Notes: generated by a model from the sequence alone, not told the origin. Numbered from the stretch's first letter, positions 10,044 to 20,751 are shown. The stretch: DNA of 64,000 nucleotides from an uncultured Candidatus Melainabacteria bacterium (GCA_937898445.1 CALEJY010000250.1:17589-81588); one strand, 5' to 3'. Numbers and translations: made by a program.

Positions 10044-10362
10044 CTTCTTTGACCTCCTTATGGTCAATATTTAATTCATTTTCTATTGTATTTAACCTCA
10101 TTGAATGTTTAAGCATTATTTTTTCTATTTCAGAGATTCTATTTTTATTTCTTTCATCCTCTTCTCTTGATTCGTTCATTTGTTTTTTTAAATCATTTAA
10201 TGATTCTAATATAAAATCTAATTTAACTTCCACAGTCGCTCTTTCTCTTCCGTTTCTATCGTTTTCTTTGCTTCTAGAAGATAAGAATGACCCTACGCCT
10301 ATTATCATGGCGATACATGAAAATACTAACTCTAAAGATATTGTATACATATTAGAATCCAT
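10036..10362 (-). CDS. XhlA-like membrane/coiled-coil protein
   Basis: The product is 108 aa. It has one N-terminal membrane helix (about residues 6-28) followed by a charged coiled coil to the end (KLDFILESLNDLKKQMNESR and beyond). It sits directly upstream of the holin and overlaps it. Haemolysin XhlA-type proteins with a similar layout assist holins in Bacillus phages, but here the helix is N-terminal rather than C-terminal, so the resemblance is only general. Likely a lysis accessory protein, or an inhibitor of the holin. Confidence 0.55.
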   Translation of the reverse strand: MDSNMYTISLELVFSCIAMIIGVGSFLSSRSKENDRNGRERATVEVKLDFILESLNDLKKQMNESREEDERNKNRISEIEKIMLKHSMRLNTIENELNIDHKEVKEDE

Positions 10363-10849
10363 AAACTTCTATCTCTGTCCCTGATTTAAAAGTGAATGAA
10401 GTTGAATCGCCATATAATTCGATAGATTTTATACCATTTGCTTGTTCTTTTACTACTCTAAAGAATCCATTATCAAATAGAACAGAGCTTTCAAGTATAT
10501 CTTGGTTAAGATATTTTGTGTCTCTTTCTATAAAAAATCCTTTATCTTCATATGTTTCGTAAATATATCTAGTACCATTAGCATAAGTTGAAGCGACCCC
10601 TGAAAACTCAATAGTACTATTTATTTTACACATAGGTTTACTTGCTACATTAGAAACAACTTTTCCAACGATTATTATTTTTTCACAATTAAAATCATTA
10701 CCTTCTGTGTCTTTATTAATAAATATTTTTGAATTATTTGCAGTTAATTTAACTTCTGATAAAAGCTTCCATTTTTTTTCTTCTTTTACTTCATTATTTT
10801 TATTGTCAGAACTCTCTTCCGTTCTTCCAACACCTACAAATATTGCCAT
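10352..10849 (-). CDS. Unrecognised beta-rich protein near lysis genes
   Basis: The product is 165 aa from ATG 10849, chosen because AAGGAG lies about 10 bases upstream; an in-frame ATG at 10858 would touch the ribosome binding site. After a charged linker (residues 12-25) it is predicted mostly beta, with no Cys-rich motif beyond two scattered cysteines and no signal peptide. No family recognised. Its position between a four-helix membrane protein and the holin cassette suggests a virion or lysis accessory role. Confidence 0.5.
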   Translation of the reverse strand: MAIFVGVGRTEESSDNKNNEVKEEKKWKLLSEVKLTANNSKIFINKDTEGNDFNCEKIIIVGKVVSNVASKPMCKINSTIEFSGVASTYANGTRYIYETYEDKGFFIERDTKYLNQDILESSVLFDNGFFRVVKEQANGIKSIELYGDSTSFTFKSGTEIEVYGF

Positions 10850-10907
10850 CTTAACCATCTCCTTTTTCTTAAAAATACCTTATTGGTTTATATTAAATTT
10901 GATATAT

Positions 10908-11291
10908 TTAAAACATATCTCGTAATATATCATCTAATATAATTATAAAATATGAAAGTATAAACCATAAAAAAGAAAAAGGTAAACATATTTGTCCCAT
11001 AATATTAAACACAACATTGGAATAATTCCATATCCCCAATCCTAATTTTATATTCAAAATATATCCAAATATAAATTCAAGGACAGTAATTATTACTGTC
11101 CCCAATAACATTTGATGCCACATTTTCATTTTTGGAGTTATTTCATTGATTAATCCAATAAGAACACTTACTAATCCTCCGAGAACTATCATAGTCCAAT
11201 GTGAATGTCCTCTATAAAGCATTTCTAAAAGAAAATAAGATATACCGAATATTATAAAAATAAAAAATTCCTTTTTTAAGAATTTATTCAT
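10908..11291 (-). CDS. Membrane protein, CmpB/ABC-transporter type IV-like
   Basis: The product is 127 aa with four hydrophobic segments (about residues 9-25, 34-50, 62-80 and 95-122). The segment from LEFIFGYILN to GQICLPFSFLWF matches the small membrane protein family annotated as putative ABC-transporter type IV (CmpB-like), which is frequent in Gram-positive prophages without a known function. The first helix contains the unusual loop YRGHSHWTM. It lies directly after the lysin gene, so a link to lysis or lysin export is possible but unproven. Confidence 0.65.
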   Translation of the reverse strand: MNKFLKKEFFIFIIFGISYFLLEMLYRGHSHWTMIVLGGLVSVLIGLINEITPKMKMWHQMLLGTVIITVLEFIFGYILNIKLGLGIWNYSNVVFNIMGQICLPFSFLWFILSYFIIILDDILRDMF

Positions 11292-11292
11292 T

Positions 11293-14200
11293 TTAACTCA
11301 CTTCCCTTACCTCTGAATATAATCCTGAAACATATGCTTCCTTTCCTTTAAAATCTATTTTATTCCATCCGTTTGAGCAAGTTCCTAACCAAGTAAAATG
11401 ACATCCGTTAACTGCTTGCCCAATAATATCATAAGAAGTACTTTCGCCTTTTCTTATATTTACTCCGTTTGTAGTTATTACTATTTTATTATTGTTGACT
11501 ATATCGCCAACTAAAGCAACAGCATTTAATTCGTCATATGCGTCTGCTGTTTGTTTATCTTGCATGCATATTTTAATATTTAGTGTATCGTCAGTTTCTT
11601 CACATCTATCCATTACAGTAAATATTTTACCATCCAACTCTGTGTTAGTTCCTTGTAAGAATACTTTACTTCCTAAAGGAATTGAATCTGGAGCAGCACA
11701 TATTAATTCATTTGGATATCCTATGCATTCATTGCCCATTGCATCTACAGTTGATGAAGAAGTAGAAGAAGTAGAAACAGTTATTATATCTTGGAATTCT
11801 TTTTTTACATTATCGTCATCATAAAAATATGGTAATTGGTCATTTTCGATTTTGTAAAAACGAAGATATAATTCAACATTTTTTGCTGTTCCCGGACCAG
11901 ATCTCAATAACGTATGTCCTGTATCATGATACCATTGTCTATAAGTCAAATATCCTAAATCCCCATTTTTAAATATTTCTTTAACTTTTTCTTGTACTTG
12001 TGAGTTTTGCTTACTTAAAGAGCCACTATTAACAAGAGTGTATCCATACTTGTCGCATACATATTTACTACATATAAAATTTAATGCACCTTCACCCATA
12101 TTATATGCAACTAAAGAATGTATGATATTCCAGTAATGTTTTTTAGCTTGTTGTCTAAGTTCACTACATCCAAATTCTAATTGTAGTCTTCTACCGCTGT
12201 CTGTTGAACCATTTAACGTACTCATAGATAATGTTACTTGTTTAGTCGTACCATCTAAGTATTTAATGGTTTGAACCCCTGAATTTACTTTTCCTGAATA
12301 AGGATTTTTATATCCCTTTACAAATACACTTCTTTCAACTTGCATTAATCCATATCCACTACTACTGGAAGGAGAACCTGCTGTTGGATTCCCTCCGCTT
12401 TCTGCTGCGATTACCATTGTTACTATTGCAGGGTCTATACCAAATTTCGGAGCAATTTCATTTATTAATGAACTCCATTGTAAAGTATTAGTATAATTAG
12501 AAGAATTAAGAGCAGTTCCAATGTTAAGATTTGTTAATATTTTTTTAGCTTCAGAAATTGAAGTTTTATCTGATTTTGAACTTGTAGGATAATAAGTAGA
12601 TATATGAGTTTTATAAGTCTTGCCTTTAAGTTCTACTGTCCCACTTTCTGTTTTTGTCCAAGGACATTCAGATAAATATGTAATCCAAGGTAATTTACCA
12701 TGTTTTGACCATGTTCTTGAAACACCATTATAACTTTTTTTGAAAGGATTGTTTCCTAGCCCTGTTATTTGAACTTTATTTTTCCAAGAAGGAGTACATT
12801 CAATTACTAATCCTTCGCCTACATATACTCCAATGTGTCCCTTAACCCATACTGCTTCGCCAAGTTGTATATCCTCCCAAGAATCACCATTAGAGGAGTT
12901 ATAACTTTTTACATCCTTACATACGGCAATACATCCATCTGCATTTACATCTTGTACTCCATTACTACCATAAACCGCTCCACCTAAATTTTGAGTAGTA
13001 TCTGCGTTCCAACCCCAAAGAACTGATTTGATAAGATTGACGCAGTCGAAACTCCAAATTAATTTCCCAGTAGCAATAGCTTTTCTGTAAGCTTCCATTC
13101 TGCTGCTTGTATAAAACCAAGGATAAGCACTCGCTCTATTAGCAATTAATGCACTTGTAAGTTTTTGTCCTACTGCTCCATATACATACATTGTTTCATG
13201 GTCTTGAACTATCTCATTTAATTTTGCTACTAATTGATATTGATTTGTAATTTTACCAGTCACCCTCGGAAAGTCTTTAAAACTTATATTAGAAGGAGTA
13301 GGTACAACCTCTACATTATCACTCATAACATAAGAAATATTATAATCTACTTCATAAGATTGAATAGCGCTATTATCTGTTTTTCTAAAAGTAAATCTAA
13401 CTTTTTTTGCTTCCGCAGGTACTAATTCATCGAATATGGTATCTCCTACACTTTTATAAGATAAAAGTCCATTGCTTGAATTATAATAAAGCACATTTGC
13501 AATTACCATATTTTTATTTTTTAATTTAAGTTTTATACCTTTTACATTTCCTAAATTTATATATCCTTTATTCCTAACATAATTATTTGAATCGACATTT
13601 GCTCCTGTAGACAAAGATATATTACCATTTTCTAATAAATTTTCAGTAGGTGTTTCAGTTGGGTCATCTCCTATGTCCCATCCTCCGCCCCCACTAGACG
13701 AAGCTGTTAATTGAGGTCTCGATATTAAGCTGATCTTTTCAGTAGATGTATTTGATAAAGCAACTTTCCTTAAACCATTTACATTTGTATCATTTGAGAC
13801 ATCATAGACATATATAACACCACTTTCTATACTTGATACTAATGCGACATGTCCGATTCTCATAAATCTTGTTCCCCATGTACTTACCTGATTGACTGGA
13901 GTTTCAGAATAAAATATTATATCTCCAACTTGTAGATTTTTAAAATTTTCACCCCAATATTCTTTAGGAAGAATCCATCCTTGTTGTATACAATATCTAG
14001 CTTGTTCAGATGATGTTCTAGGTAATTCGATGGCATATGAACAATTAGAAGTTCTAGCATTATTTGAACTAGCCCAATTTAAATATTTAGAATCAGAATA
14101 AGTTATGTATCTATAAGCTAAAGAAATTAAAGTTGCATCATCAATATAATATTTCCCACTTGAATTTGTTACATCACTCTTAGAACTTACAGAAGATAAT

Positions 14201-15147
14201 ATTGTATTTGTTCCATAACAAAAATCAGAGGCACTATCAATATATGATTTTGCTACTCCTACTATATTACTACCTCCAGTAAAATTAGATAAGTTTGCAA
14301 CATATCCATAACTCGCACTATATACCTTACCTATTAATCTTGTTCCACCATAAGAAATTTCTATTCTGTAATCCGTAGAGATTCTAGGAATAAATGCTCC
14401 GAAAATACAGTCATCTCCAACCATATATAAACTTGTAGATTGAGAAAATTTCATCGGAGTGTTATCTCTTGTTCTAAAATTAACAACCGCATTATAATCA
14501 GGCAAAGGAACTTCTGTACTATTTACCAATAAAGATAATGAACTTAATGTTCCAAATATGTATATATTGTTTGTTCTAGCTATAACCGAAGCTTTAGAAG
14601 AAGTTTTATCAATATTTGTTGTTACTTGAGTAGGAGCGGTTACTCCATCTCCGTCTACTGTTATACTTTCACCTCTTGGAAGTCCTAAACTCAATATAAA
14701 ATTATTATCTGTTGGTTCTTCTATTACGGCTGTAGCTTCTGAACCTGCTGGTAGTGTTGTTACAGTCCCTATTTTTATAGAAATATCTGTTGAGGAACTT
14801 CCACCGCCACCACTACTACTTCCGCCACCAATATCGGCAACGGAAAATAAATTTATCCAGTTTTTCTCACCTTTATGTCTCCATTTAACCCATACACCAT
14901 CAAAGACCATTTCTACTTCCCCTGATCCTTCTGTGGCTGATATTGGTAAAGTTGCTCCATCTCCGATAGTAGTCCCATCTTTTGATTGTAAGAATATATT
15001 ATTATTTGCATTTATTTTTATATCTATAGGAACTGCTTTTAATAGGTCTTGTACTTTTATTCTTTTAGTACTTTCCGTATCTTCTATTATAAGAAAATCA
15101 TCTTCGGAATATATACTTTTAATATTTAAATCTTCTATAAAACTCAA
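11293..15147 (-). CDS. Multidomain tail lysin: NlpC/P60-like x2, SLT, 3D, SH3
   Basis: The product is 1,284 aa, starting at TTG 15147 behind AAGGAGGTG. Residues 1-290 form an N-terminal virion-attachment part with Gly/Ser linkers. About 293-450 form an NlpC/P60-like fold in which the expected Asp-Cys is Asp336-Asp337, though His433 is kept, so it is probably not catalytic. About 655-800 form a second NlpC/P60-like domain with Asp701-Cys702 and His771, probably an active peptidase. About 895-1020 form a soluble-lytic-transglycosylase domain (E916 in AAESGG, then GYGLMQ and AYNMGEG). About 1145-1195 resemble a 3D domain, and 1226-1280 an SH3 cell-wall-binding domain. It probably degrades peptidoglycan from the tail tip during DNA entry, but could also serve in lysis given the nearby holin. 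Confidence 0.88.
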   Translation of the reverse strand: MSFIEDLNIKSIYSEDDFLIIEDTESTKRIKVQDLLKAVPIDIKINANNNIFLQSKDGTTIGDGATLPISATEGSGEVEMVFDGVWVKWRHKGEKNWINLFSVADIGGGSSSGGGGSSSTDISIKIGTVTTLPAGSEATAVIEEPTDNNFILSLGLPRGESITVDGDGVTAPTQVTTNIDKTSSKASVIARTNNIYIFGTLSSLSLLVNSTEVPLPDYNAVVNFRTRDNTPMKFSQSTSLYMVGDDCIFGAFIPRISTDYRIEISYGGTRLIGKVYSASYGYVANLSNFTGGSNIVGVAKSYIDSASDFCYGTNTILSSVSSKSDVTNSSGKYYIDDATLISLAYRYITYSDSKYLNWASSNNARTSNCSYAIELPRTSSEQARYCIQQGWILPKEYWGENFKNLQVGDIIFYSETPVNQVSTWGTRFMRIGHVALVSSIESGVIYVYDVSNDTNVNGLRKVALSNTSTEKISLISRPQLTASSSGGGGWDIGDDPTETPTENLLENGNISLSTGANVDSNNYVRNKGYINLGNVKGIKLKLKNKNMVIANVLYYNSSNGLLSYKSVGDTIFDELVPAEAKKVRFTFRKTDNSAIQSYEVDYNISYVMSDNVEVVPTPSNISFKDFPRVTGKITNQYQLVAKLNEIVQDHETMYVYGAVGQKLTSALIANRASAYPWFYTSSRMEAYRKAIATGKLIWSFDCVNLIKSVLWGWNADTTQNLGGAVYGSNGVQDVNADGCIAVCKDVKSYNSSNGDSWEDIQLGEAVWVKGHIGVYVGEGLVIECTPSWKNKVQITGLGNNPFKKSYNGVSRTWSKHGKLPWITYLSECPWTKTESGTVELKGKTYKTHISTYYPTSSKSDKTSISEAKKILTNLNIGTALNSSNYTNTLQWSSLINEIAPKFGIDPAIVTMVIAAESGGNPTAGSPSSSSGYGLMQVERSVFVKGYKNPYSGKVNSGVQTIKYLDGTTKQVTLSMSTLNGSTDSGRRLQLEFGCSELRQQAKKHYWNIIHSLVAYNMGEGALNFICSKYVCDKYGYTLVNSGSLSKQNSQVQEKVKEIFKNGDLGYLTYRQWYHDTGHTLLRSGPGTAKNVELYLRFYKIENDQLPYFYDDDNVKKEFQDIITVSTSSTSSSTVDAMGNECIGYPNELICAAPDSIPLGSKVFLQGTNTELDGKIFTVMDRCEETDDTLNIKICMQDKQTADAYDELNAVALVGDIVNNNKIVITTNGVNIRKGESTSYDIIGQAVNGCHFTWLGTCSNGWNKIDFKGKEAYVSGLYSEVREVS

Positions 15148-15324
15148 CTAATTCACCTCCTTACTTCCTTCATCTAAATAACTTTGTAATAATGCGGTTA
15201 ATTTTTTAATTTCTTCTTCTTGTTGCTGTATTAGAGCTTCTTTTAATATTACTATTTCTTGAAGCTCTAATACCCTTTCTAATGCTACTTTGTACGCATA
15301 TTCTGTTTTAACTTGTTTATTCAT
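15148..15324 (-). CDS. Short coiled-coil protein (58 aa)
   Basis: This is a short ORF between the fibre gene and the lysin, from ATG 15324 to a stop one base before the lysin start, so the two are translationally coupled. The protein begins MNKQVKTEYAYKVALERV. Residues 15-50 have heptad-like hydrophobic spacing with many Glu and Gln, as expected for a coiled coil, and there is no membrane segment. Similar small coiled-coil proteins (for example XkdX-like) sit beside tail-fibre genes in Gram-positive phages. Function unknown, probably structural or assembly. Confidence 0.65.
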   Translation of the reverse strand: MNKQVKTEYAYKVALERVLELQEIVILKEALIQQQEEEIKKLTALLQSYLDEGSKEVN

Positions 15325-15338
15325 AAAACCACTCTCCC

Positions 15339-18300
15339 TTATTTAGTAATAGTTATTTCTAATTTAAGTCCGTCATAATGAGAATATTGATTTTGAGGAT
15401 TTCCATTATCATCAACATAGAATTGAAGTTCGCTTGCTCCATTTAATAAAGCGCTATTTATTGATGTACTACTTATAGGTATTGTTTTTATATCTCCTCT
15501 AGCAAATTTAACACTACTATTTTGATAGAAACTAGAATAAGAACCTGTAGTTGGATTACCAAATCTCATTACTGGATATGGAACTGCTGCAGCTATACCA
15601 TGACTTGTAGATAATCTGTGACAAGTTAATGAAATACTATCTATTGATTTTGCAGAACTTAAAAAGTCTAGTGCATCTTGAGGTAAAGTAGCTTTTCCTC
15701 TGTGTTTCTTATAAGTTTTATATCTACCTTGCGCTATTTTACCAGTAAATCCTGAAGTAGCTAATCCTGTTCCTTCAGGTATACTCTTTAGATTGATTAA
15801 TGTAAATGTCTTAGTTACTGTTGATGGTTCAGTAACTTCTCCACCACCAGTACCTCCACCACCAGATGAATTATACCAATTATCTGTATCTGTTTCAGTT
15901 AAAGTCCCTCTTTGATGTATAAAACCTCTATTGATACTATCGTTTTGTTCTGTTGTTGATGTAATCATACCTCCGGAAACTATCATTCCTCCGTCTATTG
16001 CTGTTCTTCTGTATTTTGTTTTTCCTTTAGTATTAAAGAAACAAATTTGTGAAGCATTTATACTTGATACTGGAGTTTCAAAATGAAGCAAATCACATAA
16101 CCCTACGATACCTCTCGCTCCATTAGTGTATTTTGCAAAAGCACCAAAATAACTTGTATTAGTAGTTGAAAGATTTTTACTTTTAAACCCAGTAATTTGA
16201 CAATAACAATTATCTACTACAATCGTATCTAATCCTTTTGATTCATAAGAGTATAATGTTGCTCCATCAGTCGAAGTTAATTGTTTATTACCTTCTAATA
16301 TAGTATCAATAGTATTATTTCTTATATTAAAATTACCATATGCTATACAACTTTTATCGTAATTCAATTTTAATGAGCCATGTCCCAAAAATCCTTCTAC
16401 ACGAACATCCTCATTGTATGTCCCTGCAGCTATTTCTATGACGATATTTTCATTATCAAAATATGTTCCGTATTTTTCTTTTATGGTATTTAAAACTTCA
16501 TTAATAGAACTAGCTTTATTATTAGAATCTTCTCCTTGCCCGTTTCCTGTCTTAGTTTCTGCTACATACCAAGTTTTAGGCATATTTGTTTCAGCAGTAC
16601 TTTTAACTAAGTTTGTACCATTAATTTTGTTTGTATTTAGATTTGAAATGAAACACTCATCCATAGTAAAATATGCTATCGGTGTACCATTTGATTCTTT
16701 AAAGATATATAGTCCTCTACCATTAATATTAGTTCTTGCCATTGGAGTAGAACCATCTATAACTTCACCATTATCGTCAAAACTTGATTCATCATACATT
16801 TTCACTACTATACCTTCGGAAGAAACAGTAGTTATATTGTTTTCTATTTTACTATTCATATTTGTGAATCTTAATGTGAAGTCATCAATTGTTTGAGTCA
16901 AGGAACTTTGTCTTGCAAAAACAACAGAGCCATCTGATTCTTTAGCTTCTTTAACAGTATTAATAATTTCTGTAGGAGTTAATTTTGAAAGGGATTCGTT
17001 TGTAGTTTTTTGATATGTATCTAAGTTTTCTGATATTTCCCCAACTTTAGTAGTTATTTTACCTATTTCTGTAGTAATAGATTGGTATTGTTCCATTCTT
17101 TCACTACGTTCATCATTTATTTTTTTATCTGAAATGGCATCAATAGCCTCATTTACTCTCTTTTTATAATTAGAAAGAGCATCTCTATATTTTGTCATTG
17201 CAGTATTAATTTTGTTTCTATCAGAATCGTCTACGATACTTGTTTTTTGAAGTAAAGTGTTAATTTCATTTACTAATGCTGTGTGCATAGAGACATAATT
17301 ATCATATGCAGTTTTTAAATTTGTTTTTGGAGTGGTAACACTATCTTTATCAACCAGATCTCCATTGTTGTATACAGAGGCATAATCAGCATCTATATCT
17401 AGTTTTTCAGTTTGTAATGCCTGCAAAGATTGTTTAATGCTTAATTTTTCTGCATCACTTAATATACCGTCTTTGAATACTCCGTCTAAATTAGTTTGTA
17501 AATCAGATATTGTTTTATTAATATTGTCGATATTTTTTTGTAATTCATCTTTAGTTTTTTCAACAAAAGTCTTTATACTTTCTTGAACCATTTCTGAATA
17601 AACCACACTATAATTTTTCAATGCAGTATCGTGGTCTTCGATATATGGATTTAAGATATCTCTATCTTCTGTAGATAACATATCCGTTCTAGCTAATAAA
17701 TTATCTAAAGCTGTGCATAATGCATCATATTTTTGAACATATGTATTATATGCATTTGTAAGTTTTGTTTTACTATCATTTGATAAGTTTTGTAACATAT
17801 CATTATATTTAGTAGTTACTGCATCTTTTTTAGTTTTAAAAGTATTAAAATTTTCTCTTATTTGAGCCTTTTCTTCATTTGTTAATACGGAATCATCAAA
17901 TATATCTTCCATACTATCATTTAAAGATTCTAAAGCTTCTTCTACTTCAACTATTTCTTTATTCATTGCAGATTTTAAATTATCTAAAATATTCTTAGTA
18001 ATATTATTCATAACAACTTGATGTTGTTGTGTAAAAGCATCTAATTTAGTTTTATAGTTATCATAGGCAGATGTATAACTGTTTCTTAAAGCAGTAGTTA
18101 TTCTGCCTGTTGAATTAATAATATCATTAATTTTAGAAACATAATTGTTGTAGGCTGTTTCATAATGATTATAAGCTCGTTTATAATTTGCTCTCGTTAA
18201 AACAGATAAATTCTTATTTTTCCAAATTTCAATATATTTATTTTTTAACTCAACTTTTGAAAGTTCTAATTCTTTTAATTGTGATTGAAGAATTCTTCTT

Positions 18301-20735
18301 TCACTTTTATCAACTATATTATCTGAAATTGCATCTTCAACAGAAGTATTAATATCGTCAATATCCTTTTCTAATGTCTTAATTCTATCATCAAATCCAT
18401 TTGTATATGATTTTGTTTGTTCATTTGCAATATTTTCTATAACTGTATTCGCATTTACTATAAAATCAGATAAAGCATTACTTACTCCATCTATAGCATT
18501 ATTTATATTAGTTCTATCAATGTCATCAATTAAGTCTGTTTTAGCCAATACAGTATCTATTGCAGAATTTAAAGCATTATATTTTTCAACATATAAATCA
18601 TATTTATTTTTTAAAGTCGTTTTATCAGAAGCAGTAATGTATGCTGATCCTATAAGAGAATTGTATTGTGCAGTAACATCTGCATTTTGTACTTCTAAAA
18701 TTTTTCTCTTTGAAGCAACTTCTTTTCTTTCTGCTTTATCAATTACATTATCCGCAAAAGTATCATCATAACCAGTTTCTATATTATCTATTTTTTTATT
18801 AATATCTTCTATGTCTTTACTAAACGCAGAATTTAATATATTTGCTTCATTTTCAGATATGTATATCAAAGCATTATTTGCTGCTTTAGTATATTCTCCA
18901 ATAGCATCTAAGACTGTACTATATAAAGAATCTACAGAGGCTTTATCTTCGTCTGTAACTAAATCATCTTTATTCAAAATTCTTGTAACTTCTGTAGTTA
19001 TATTATCATAAGCAGTTTTAAACGCATTATATTTTTCATCTAATGTAGTTCTGGCAGATGTCTCTGTTGTCATACTTGCCTTTAAAATAATTCGATTATA
19101 TTGACTAGTAACTTCATTTTCTTGCATTTTTAAATTATTTAAAGAGGTCTCAATTGAAGCTCTTTCTATTTGGTCAATTACATTGTCTAAAAAAGTATCT
19201 CCAATTGTGCTATCTAAATCATCTAATTTATTTCCTACATCTTGGATTTGAATATTAAGCTCACCCTTTGCATTGTCTATTTCTTGGCGATATTTATTAT
19301 TTTCTGATTTTGATAACATCTTACCTAAAAATGTATTAAATTCATTTACTGTTGCTCTATATTCTTCTAAAGCAGTAATTATTTTTATTTTTTCTATTTC
19401 ATTAAAGAAGTTATCTTCGCAAGCTTGATTTATTGCGTTTATTAATCTATTATATGTGTATGTGTAATTTAAAAACTGTTTCTTCATATTTGTGAAATCT
19501 TCTTCATCCAAGTTTAAAGTTTCCAAATAAACATCATATTTTTCTGTTAAATCATTGCTTTCTTTTTCTAGTTCTTTAAGTTTTTCATTTAATAAATTTC
19601 TTTCTATTGTTGTAATTGTTCCATCGGCAGATGAATCTTCTACCCATGTATTTAATGAGTCTAATTTTGCTAAGATATCATCAAATTGAGCTTGTAAACT
19701 GGATTTTTCTAAGCTTAATGAACTTCTCATATTCGTTGTAACCGCACTTAAACTCATTAATATTTTATTTTTTTCTATATTCAATCTCGAAATTTCTTCG
19801 TATATTGTTCCTCCTATACCTATAAATAGGAAGTCATCACAAGTTTTCTTTAAATCATCTAGTCTTGCTCTACAAGTACTTGCTAATCCTATAAGTATAG
19901 ATGTTTCTGTAGGTGTTACAATTTTATCTTGAGTTGAATCCCATAAAGTTCTTTGGAAATTATTTAATGCTCCATCTAAAGCTTCTTTTTCACTTTTTAA
20001 TAAATTTGCATTTTCTGTTTCTTGTTTACCTTCCATTACATCTATTAACTCATCTATATAAATAAAAAAACTATTTTTTTCAGATTCAATTTTATTCATT
20101 TCATTAATTAATTCATAATTTTCCTCATTTGAAACTAATGAATCGGCAAATACATCTCTCATTTTTATAATAAAATCTGAAAGCATAGTATTTAAACTAA
20201 TTGAGTATGCAACTATTTGTTCTCTTAATTCATTTTCTCTGTTACTATCTGAATACTCTTTATTTAATTCTTGAGCTAGTAATTCTATTTCTTTAGCAGT
20301 TTGTTGTATTTTCGTATATATATCTGTACTACCGCTTAAATCATTTCTTAATAATCCAATCGTCTTTGTAATCCCATCTACAGTCTGATTGATAGAGGTA
20401 TATTTTCTTTCAATATCGTTTACTCTTTCTACAATATTTGATAAACTAGAAGAATTATCTTCTCCACTATTGCTATCAAAATTTATTGTGATTTCTTGTT
20501 GATTTGGTAATATAAAAGTTCCTTTATCGTTTATTATAACCAAAAATAATCCTTCTTTACTTTCTAATATGGTATTAGAAGTTTTTAAATCATAAGGAGA
20601 TTCATTTTTATCCCAATAAAAATACTTATGGTTACTATACATATTTTTTATACTATAAAAAACATTTTTATATCCAATTACCATATTTTGAACACTAATA
20701 TAAGTAAAGGAAGGGGTATTAGATAGACAAGCCAT
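15339..20735 (-). CDS. Giant coiled-coil tail fibre protein (1,798 aa)
   Basis: The N-terminal 100 residues are globular and presumably bind the tail tip. About 110-1250 consist of some eight to ten degenerate repeats of about 110 residues. Each has a variant of V-I-D-x-x-E-R, then Q-Y-N-x, a YxxYxxxYxxL helix, a T-D-L/I-x-x-x-D-R segment and an A-L-x-x-Y ending; this makes a long rod of helical bundles. About 1360-1440 have a beta character, 1445-1650 look beta-helical, and after a Gly-rich linker (GGGGTGGG) the last 150 residues form a compact beta domain likely to touch the receptor. Between Tal and the lysin in gene order. Start ATG with GGTGAGG. Confidence 0.8.
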   Translation of the reverse strand: MACLSNTPSFTYISVQNMVIGYKNVFYSIKNMYSNHKYFYWDKNESPYDLKTSNTILESKEGLFLVIINDKGTFILPNQQEITINFDSNSGEDNSSSLSNIVERVNDIERKYTSINQTVDGITKTIGLLRNDLSGSTDIYTKIQQTAKEIELLAQELNKEYSDSNRENELREQIVAYSISLNTMLSDFIIKMRDVFADSLVSNEENYELINEMNKIESEKNSFFIYIDELIDVMEGKQETENANLLKSEKEALDGALNNFQRTLWDSTQDKIVTPTETSILIGLASTCRARLDDLKKTCDDFLFIGIGGTIYEEISRLNIEKNKILMSLSAVTTNMRSSLSLEKSSLQAQFDDILAKLDSLNTWVEDSSADGTITTIERNLLNEKLKELEKESNDLTEKYDVYLETLNLDEEDFTNMKKQFLNYTYTYNRLINAINQACEDNFFNEIEKIKIITALEEYRATVNEFNTFLGKMLSKSENNKYRQEIDNAKGELNIQIQDVGNKLDDLDSTIGDTFLDNVIDQIERASIETSLNNLKMQENEVTSQYNRIILKASMTTETSARTTLDEKYNAFKTAYDNITTEVTRILNKDDLVTDEDKASVDSLYSTVLDAIGEYTKAANNALIYISENEANILNSAFSKDIEDINKKIDNIETGYDDTFADNVIDKAERKEVASKRKILEVQNADVTAQYNSLIGSAYITASDKTTLKNKYDLYVEKYNALNSAIDTVLAKTDLIDDIDRTNINNAIDGVSNALSDFIVNANTVIENIANEQTKSYTNGFDDRIKTLEKDIDDINTSVEDAISDNIVDKSERRILQSQLKELELSKVELKNKYIEIWKNKNLSVLTRANYKRAYNHYETAYNNYVSKINDIINSTGRITTALRNSYTSAYDNYKTKLDAFTQQHQVVMNNITKNILDNLKSAMNKEIVEVEEALESLNDSMEDIFDDSVLTNEEKAQIRENFNTFKTKKDAVTTKYNDMLQNLSNDSKTKLTNAYNTYVQKYDALCTALDNLLARTDMLSTEDRDILNPYIEDHDTALKNYSVVYSEMVQESIKTFVEKTKDELQKNIDNINKTISDLQTNLDGVFKDGILSDAEKLSIKQSLQALQTEKLDIDADYASVYNNGDLVDKDSVTTPKTNLKTAYDNYVSMHTALVNEINTLLQKTSIVDDSDRNKINTAMTKYRDALSNYKKRVNEAIDAISDKKINDERSERMEQYQSITTEIGKITTKVGEISENLDTYQKTTNESLSKLTPTEIINTVKEAKESDGSVVFARQSSLTQTIDDFTLRFTNMNSKIENNITTVSSEGIVVKMYDESSFDDNGEVIDGSTPMARTNINGRGLYIFKESNGTPIAYFTMDECFISNLNTNKINGTNLVKSTAETNMPKTWYVAETKTGNGQGEDSNNKASSINEVLNTIKEKYGTYFDNENIVIEIAAGTYNEDVRVEGFLGHGSLKLNYDKSCIAYGNFNIRNNTIDTILEGNKQLTSTDGATLYSYESKGLDTIVVDNCYCQITGFKSKNLSTTNTSYFGAFAKYTNGARGIVGLCDLLHFETPVSSINASQICFFNTKGKTKYRRTAIDGGMIVSGGMITSTTEQNDSINRGFIHQRGTLTETDTDNWYNSSGGGGTGGGEVTEPSTVTKTFTLINLKSIPEGTGLATSGFTGKIAQGRYKTYKKHRGKATLPQDALDFLSSAKSIDSISLTCHRLSTSHGIAAAVPYPVMRFGNPTTGSYSSFYQNSSVKFARGDIKTIPISSTSINSALLNGASELQFYVDDNGNPQNQYSHYDGLKLEITITK

Positions 20736-20751
20736 ATCCTCACCATCCTTA

